From positions 203,131 through 267,130 of the forward strand of contig JAEKNQ010000019.1 in the NCBI GenBank assembly GCA_016464825.1: DNA of 64,000 nucleotides, in the 5' to 3' direction. The stretch comes from Candidatus Dormiibacter inghamiae. GTDB lineage: Bacteria > Chloroflexota > Dormibacteria > Dormibacterales > Dormibacteraceae. Position numbers and translations under genes: made by a program. Position 1 is the stretch's first letter; each line of letters starts with the position of its first letter. Below the pieces are notes generated by a model. The model was not told the DNA's origin. It saw only the letters and a list, made by a program, of their open reading frames with translations, and ran no database searches. This document shows positions 59,992 to 64,000 of this stretch, one piece after another.

Positions 59992-61140
59992 TTGTCTGAC
60001 GATGTAGGCGCGGTCATGACCGAGGAGAAGGACTCCTCGATGATGACGATGGAAGATTATCTTCGCGATGATCAGGACGCTTTCGGAGCGCCCAAGCATG
60101 GCGACATAGTGGACGGCGTGGTCGTCCGGGTGGACGCCGACGAGGTCCTGGTCGACATCGGCGCAAAGGCCGAAGGCATCATCTCGGGCCGCGAGCTGGG
60201 CTTCAAGGGAGATCCCGACCAGGAGTTGAGCCCAGGCGAGACTATTAAGGTCTACGTCCTCCAGCCGGAGAACGAGGAGGGCAATGTAGTCCTCAGCCTC
60301 CGCCGCGCCCGAGCCGAGACGACCTGGTTGGTCGCCGCCGAAAAGCAGGAGAACGGCGAGGTGATCGAGGCCGAGGTTCGCGAGCAGAACAAAGGCGGCC
60401 TGATAGTCAACGTGCTCGGCCTGCGTGGCTTCCTGCCCTCCAGCCAGGTCGGCCGCAACCAGTCAGCCACCGCCGAGCAGCTGGTGGGCCAGCGCATCCT
60501 CGTCAAGATCCTGGAGGTCAACCGCAAGCGAAACCGCCTGATCGTCAGCCAGAAGGCAGCCGAGGACGAGGATCGCGCCAAGAAGCGCGAGAACCTGTTC
60601 AGCCGCGTCAAGGTCGGCGATGTGGTCGGGGGAAGTGTCAGCGGACTCACCACCTACGGGGCCTTTGTCGACATTGGCGGCGCTGATGGCCTGATCCACA
60701 TCTCGGAACTCTCCTGGGACCGCGTGAGCCGCGTCACTGACGTTTTGACTGTCGGCCAGGAGATCGACGTCAAGGTCATCAAGCTGGATGCCGACCAGAC
60801 CCGCATCAGCCTCTCGCTGCGCCAGCTGGAGGAGGACCCCTGGGAGCGCCTGGTCAGGACAGTGCCGGTCGGCGAGATAGTCAGCGGCCAGGTGACGAAG
60901 ACCAAGAAGTACGGCGCCTTCCTCCAGATCATGTCCGGCATCGAGGGCCTGCTTCACATCTCCGAGCTCTCGTGGGATCACGTCGAGAAAACCGAGGACG
61001 TGCTCAAGGTGGGTGAGGAGATCCAGGTCAAGGTGATAGGCATCGACACCGCCCGCCGGCGCGTTTCCCTGTCGTTGAAGCAGCTGGCCGGCCAGCCGCC
61101 CGGCTACCGCGGCGGCGGCACCTACGTCTTCGACGACTGA
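59992..61140 (+). CDS. rpsA: Ribosomal protein S1-like RNA-binding protein
   Basis: A 382-residue protein with four S1 domains, as in Gram-positive-type RpsA. They begin at HGDIVDGVVVRVDADEVLVDIG, NGEVIEAEVREQNKGGLIVNV, VGDVVGGSVSGLTTYGAFVDIG and VGEIVSGQVTKTKKYGAFLQI; the last two carry the standard LIHISELSW/LLHISELSW strand. It helps mRNA binding to the 30S subunit. The start is uncertain: TTG 59992 has AAGGAG upstream, whereas ATG 60016 (MTEEKDSS) has a poor site. The N-terminal acidic segment MMTMEDYLRDD precedes the first domain. Confidence 0.93.
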   Translation: MSDDVGAVMTEEKDSSMMTMEDYLRDDQDAFGAPKHGDIVDGVVVRVDADEVLVDIGAKAEGIISGRELGFKGDPDQELSPGETIKVYVLQPENEEGNVVLSLRRARAETTWLVAAEKQENGEVIEAEVREQNKGGLIVNVLGLRGFLPSSQVGRNQSATAEQLVGQRILVKILEVNRKRNRLIVSQKAAEDEDRAKKRENLFSRVKVGDVVGGSVSGLTTYGAFVDIGGADGLIHISELSWDRVSRVTDVLTVGQEIDVKVIKLDADQTRISLSLRQLEEDPWERLVRTVPVGEIVSGQVTKTKKYGAFLQIMSGIEGLLHISELSWDHVEKTEDVLKVGEEIQVKVIGIDTARRRVSLSLKQLAGQPPGYRGGGTYVFDD

Positions 61141-61250
61141 CTGCCTGAACTGGGGCGGAGCCCCCCTTCCGGAACCCCAATGGATGGGCGGTGAACCGAC
61201 AGCTCTGTCCGTTGCCCCTTCGCCCCAAAAGGCCAGGGGTTGCAGCCTAA

Positions 61251-61832
61251 ATGAATCCGGCCTCACGACCTGACGCTCCAACGCCGGCGGCAAAAGCTGA
61301 GCCTGCCGGCCTGGCGGCCCTGTTCGACTTCTCAGCCCGGCTGCGGTTGCGGCCGATGTACGTGGGCCAGGCCCGCCGGCTCCTGGCCGGCGACGACGCG
61401 CTTGCCGCCGACATCTCAGGCTGGGCACCCGGCTACCCCAGCGAGGAGACCCGGCAGGCTGCGCGGATGCTGGTTCGGCAGGCCGAGGCCGGTGAGCTGG
61501 AGCGCGGCTTCGGCGTGTACCTCATGGTGCGGCAGAGCGATGACCTGGTCATTGGCGGCATAGGCTTTCACGGGAGGCCAGAGCGGGGCCGAGTGGAGGT
61601 GGGGTACGACGTGGCGCCCAGCGCGCGGGGCCAGGGCTATGCGACCGAAGCTTTGCGGGCGCTGGCCGGCTGGGCGCTCCAGCGGCCCGGCGTGCAGGTG
61701 GTGCTGGGCCGGACGGAGACTGAGAACGCGGCCTCGCTGCGCGTCCTCGAGAAGGCGGATTTCGTCTCCTGCGGCGGCCCTGACGCTGAGGGCCTGTTCT
61801 CGTTCGAGCGGCGCGAAGCGCCGGCGGTCTGA
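61251..61832 (+). CDS. GNAT-family N-acetyltransferase (RimJ/RimL-like)
   Basis: A 193-residue acetyltransferase. The acetyl-CoA loop reads PSARGQGYATEALRALAGW near residue 124, after the strand RVEVGYDVA, and ENAASLRVLEKADFV near 162 is the usual C-terminal motif. It may acetylate a protein N-terminus, an antibiotic or a small metabolite; the substrate is not visible. ATG 61251 lacks a clear ribosome site, and the first 30 residues are Pro/Ala-rich, so the start might lie further in. It precedes mvaB by 8 bases. Confidence 0.87.
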   Translation: MNPASRPDAPTPAAKAEPAGLAALFDFSARLRLRPMYVGQARRLLAGDDALAADISGWAPGYPSEETRQAARMLVRQAEAGELERGFGVYLMVRQSDDLVIGGIGFHGRPERGRVEVGYDVAPSARGQGYATEALRALAGWALQRPGVQVVLGRTETENAASLRVLEKADFVSCGGPDAEGLFSFERREAPAV

Positions 61833-61840
61833 GCAGCTGG

Positions 61841-62788
61841 ATGAATGTGATCATCTGTGATGTCAGCCCCCGGGACGGGCTGCAGAATGAGAGCAGGACG
61901 CTCAGCCCCGGCATCAGGGCGGAGCTCGTCCGACGACTCGCGGCAGCGGGCGTTCCCCGCATCGAAGCCGTTAGCTTCGTCAACGCCGCCCGGGTGCCGC
62001 AGATGGGTGGCGCCGAGGAGGTCCTGGACCTGGTCGAACGGCGGCCGGCAGTCGTCTACGCCGGGCTGGTCTTGAACGAGCGCGGCTTCGACAGGGCTGT
62101 GAGCGCCGACGTGGATGAGGTTCACTACGCTTTTCCAGTCACTGACCGGTTCGCGCGGGAGAACCAGAACACCACTGTGGCTCACGCCATCGACCTCTCG
62201 CGCCGCCTGGCGCTTCGGGCCAGCGAGCGTCAGATTCGCTTCACCGTGACTCTCAGCGCCGCCTTCGGTTGCCCCTTCGAGGGCAGAGTGGCGGCGGCGG
62301 AGGTCCTTCGGGTGGCAGAGCAGCTGCAGGCGGAGCCGCCCGACGAGCTGGTCCTGGCCGACACCATCGGGGTCGGCGTGCCGAGCCAGGTGAGGGAGTT
62401 GGTGAGGGGCCTGGCGAAGCTGGGCGTTGCGCAGATCGGCTGCCATTTCCACAACACCCGCAACACTGCAGTCGCCAACGCGGTGACGGCGCTGGAGTGC
62501 GGTGCCGCTGTGCTGGACGCCTCAGTTGGCGGCACCGGCGGCTGCCCGTTCGCGCCCCGGGCGGGCGGTAATGTGGCCACTGAGGATCTGCTCTACACGC
62601 TGCACGGCATGGGCATCGCCACAGGCATCGACCTCGACGCCATGATCTCCCTCGGTCATTGGCTGGGTGAGCAGCTCGGCCGCGAGCTGCCGAGCCAGGT
62701 GGGACGTGCGGGCACGTTTGCCCCCGTCGCCGGCAGAGGAGGTGCCCACCAACGCGCCCGCTTTCCGGCCAGCAGGAAAGACTCTTGA
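61841..62788 (+). CDS. mvaB: Hydroxymethylglutaryl-CoA lyase
   Basis: A 315-residue TIM-barrel lyase that splits HMG-CoA into acetyl-CoA and acetoacetate in leucine and ketone-body metabolism. DVSPRDGLQNE at residues 7-17 holds a metal ligand and the catalytic arginine; HFHNTRNTAVAN near 205 gives further metal histidines; GGTGGCPFAPRAGGNVATEDLLY near 228 contains the active-site cysteine. Length matches the family. No leucine-degradation neighbours are present; it may be part of a small run with the GNAT gene. Its stop overlaps the next gene by 4 bp. Confidence 0.92.
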   Translation: MNVIICDVSPRDGLQNESRTLSPGIRAELVRRLAAAGVPRIEAVSFVNAARVPQMGGAEEVLDLVERRPAVVYAGLVLNERGFDRAVSADVDEVHYAFPVTDRFARENQNTTVAHAIDLSRRLALRASERQIRFTVTLSAAFGCPFEGRVAAAEVLRVAEQLQAEPPDELVLADTIGVGVPSQVRELVRGLAKLGVAQIGCHFHNTRNTAVANAVTALECGAAVLDASVGGTGGCPFAPRAGGNVATEDLLYTLHGMGIATGIDLDAMISLGHWLGEQLGRELPSQVGRAGTFAPVAGRGGAHQRARFPASRKDS

Positions 62789-63225
62789 ACTCGCCCTCTA
62801 GACACTTCAGCGAAGGCGCCAAGAAGGTCCTGACTCTGGCTCAAGAAGAGGCCGAGCAGTCGCGTCACAGCTGGATGGGCACCGAGCACCTGCTGGTAGG
62901 CCTGCTCCGGGAACGCGACGGGTTGGCGGCCAAGGTGCTCAACAACCTCGGTGTGGAGATCGGCAAGGTCCGCCTAGACGATCGAGTCAGTGCTGGGCCG
63001 CACCGAGCGCATGGAGATCCAGCAGATCAACCTCACGTCGCGGGTCAAGAAGGTGATCGAGATCTCGGTCGAGAGGCCAGCCGCATGGGCCACAACTACG
63101 TGGGCACTGAGCACCTGCTCCTGGGCCTGCTGATCGAAGGCGAGGGGATCGCCGCCCATGTGCTGGCGGACCTGGGCGCAAGCCTGGACAAAGTTCGCGC
63201 GGAGACCAAGCGCCTACTCGATTAG
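62785..63225 (+). CDS. Detached Clp_N (ClpC N-domain) paralogue
   Basis: A 146-residue protein made only of the ClpC N-terminal double repeat, without ATPase parts. Repeat one ([23 protein letters not shown]) and repeat two ([21 protein letters not shown]) match the clpC product 609 bases downstream. Between them, about 37 residues (62974-63083) are in the wrong frame: one base is gained near 62974 and one lost near 63078 relative to clpC, which restores the frame. The protein therefore stays open but loses the linker and start of repeat two. TTG 62785 overlaps the mvaB stop. Either a decaying duplicate or a ClpS/MecA-like adaptor; I lean to decay. Confidence 0.7.
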   Translation: MNSPSRHFSEGAKKVLTLAQEEAEQSRHSWMGTEHLLVGLLRERDGLAAKVLNNLGVEIGKVRLDDRVSAGPHRAHGDPADQPHVAGQEGDRDLGREASRMGHNYVGTEHLLLGLLIEGEGIAAHVLADLGASLDKVRAETKRLLD

Positions 63226-63292
63226 GGGAGAACTTATCGGGCCGGTCGGAGGTGCTGTCCCACAAGAGTGAAATGATCTGAGCTGATCGACC

Positions 63293-63302
63293 GTTATAGT
63301 GG
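63293..63302 (+). promoter_or_regulatory. Candidate extended -10 element before clpC
   Basis: GTTATAGTGG, identical to 55598-55607, lies 91 bases before the clpC start in the 168-base gap 63226-63393. No -35 or CtsR-type repeat is evident. Confidence 0.3.
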
Positions 63303-63393
63303 TGTCGGCCTGCGCTGAACAGGCCTGACATTCGTATTCACAGGAGGTGCCCGCCCCCACCGCAACCAAACTGTCCGGCCAGGAGGAACAGCT

Positions 63394-64000
63394 TTGTACC
63401 CGCCCTTTGAACGCTTCACAGAACGCGCCAAGAAAGTCCTGACTCTGGCTCAAGAAGAGGCCGAGCGGTCGCATCACAGCTACATAGGCACCGAACATCT
63501 GCTGCTGGGGCTGCTCCGCGAAGGGGACGGTCTGGCGGCGAAGGTGCTGAACAACCTCGGGGTGGAGATCGGCAAGGTCAGGCAGACGATCGAGTCTGTG
63601 CTCGGCCGCAACGAACGGATAGTGATCCAGCAGATCATCCCCACCTCGCGCGTCAAGAAGGTGATCGAGATCTCGTTCGAGGAAGCCCGCCGCATGGGCC
63701 ACAACTACGTGGGCACCGAACACCTGCTGCTGGGCCTGCTCATCGAAGGCGAGGGGATCGCCGCCCATGTGCTGGAGGACCTGGGCGCCAGCCTGGACAA
63801 GGTGCGCGCCGAGACGGAGCGCATGCTCCACGACTCGACTGTGGAGGAGTCCGAGCCCAAGCCCAAGAAGCCATCGAAGACGCCCCTGTTGGATCAGTTC
63901 GGCAGGGATCTGACCGAGCTGGCGCGGAAGAACAGCCTGGATCCTGTGATCGGTCGGGAGATGGAGATCGAGCGAGTGATCCAGATCCTGTCGCGGCGGA
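63394..64000 (+). CDS. clpC: ATP-dependent Clp protease ATPase subunit ClpC, 3' end cut by window
   Basis: The first 202 residues of a ClpC-type AAA+ unfoldase that feeds substrates to ClpP. The N-domain holds two Clp repeats ([22 protein letters not shown] and [21 protein letters not shown]), followed by a Lys/Pro/Ser linker and the start of the first ATPase module ([16 protein letters not shown], then [17 protein letters not shown]). Start TTG 63394 is preceded by AGGAGGA. Walker motifs lie beyond the window. It follows a detached N-domain paralogue. Confidence 0.95.
   Translation, partial: MYPPFERFTERAKKVLTLAQEEAERSHHSYIGTEHLLLGLLREGDGLAAKVLNNLGVEIGKVRQTIESVLGRNERIVIQQIIPTSRVKKVIEISFEEARRMGHNYVGTEHLLLGLLIEGEGIAAHVLEDLGASLDKVRAETERMLHDSTVEESEPKPKKPSKTPLLDQFGRDLTELARKNSLDPVIGREMEIERVIQILSRR

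Overview
The window is about 64 kb of high-GC bacterial chromosome, gene-dense, with many GTG and TTG starts and many 4-bp stop/start overlaps. The gene set suggests a deep-branching, Gram-positive-like soil lineage: HrcA/CIRCE control of grpE-dnaJ, Gram-positive-type four-repeat RpsA, a fused homocysteine methyltransferase/MTHFR, a DivIC-like protein, ClpC, and DUF2142 and COG4315 proteins. A Dormibacterota- or Chloroflexota-like genome is my best guess from gene content; no marker here settles it. There is no rRNA, CRISPR array, prophage or intact insertion sequence.

Layout. 1-2.9 kb: an aquaporin cut by the window edge, then a decayed alpha/beta hydrolase, a methyltransferase and an IS481-type transposase remnant. 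2.9-18.5 kb: lepA, then a surface-glycan island with a Wzm/Wzt-type ABC exporter, three GT4 glycosyltransferases, one collapsed GT4 gene, three methyltransferase or related proteins with clustered N-terminal domains, two tandem GT-C-like membrane proteins and gmd (GDP-mannose 4,6-dehydratase). 18.5-28.1 kb: a secreted-enzyme block (M23 peptidase, GH18 protein, sulfatase lipoprotein, arylsulfotransferase-like protein), three of which carry the same C-terminal beta-propeller-like module; mtaB lies inside it. 28.2-36.2 kb: mixed metabolic and membrane genes (tandem YbjQ protein, zinc-ribbon protein, GalT-like, YbaK, HemW, DUF998, DUF2142, FAD oxidoreductase).

36.4-46.9 kb: a secreted Pro/Thr-rich protein behind a long structured leader, the CIRCE-hrcA-grpE-dnaJ heat-shock locus (no dnaK in the window), a protealysin-like M4 protease with an emfourin-like inhibitor, a padR-ABC exporter operon and the folate/methionine fusion gene. 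47-53 kb: housekeeping run ybeY-pth-mfd-mazG. 52.7-55.5 kb: an ECF sigma/anti-sigma pair diverging from a COG4315 lipoprotein, then a YCII protein. 55.7-64 kb: divIC-like, initiator tRNA, a 27-codon basic mini-gene, a second CAU tRNA, tilS, ftsH, rpsA, GNAT, mvaB, a detached Clp_N paralogue and the start of clpC.

The observations I consider most worth following are the structured leader at 37.0-37.2 kb, the mini-gene with an apparent AUC start between two tRNAs, the near-identical propeller modules on unrelated secreted enzymes, the M4 protease/emfourin pair, the detached Clp_N gene with compensating frameshifts, and the collapsed glycosyltransferase gene. All functional statements rest on motif reading; no database search was possible.
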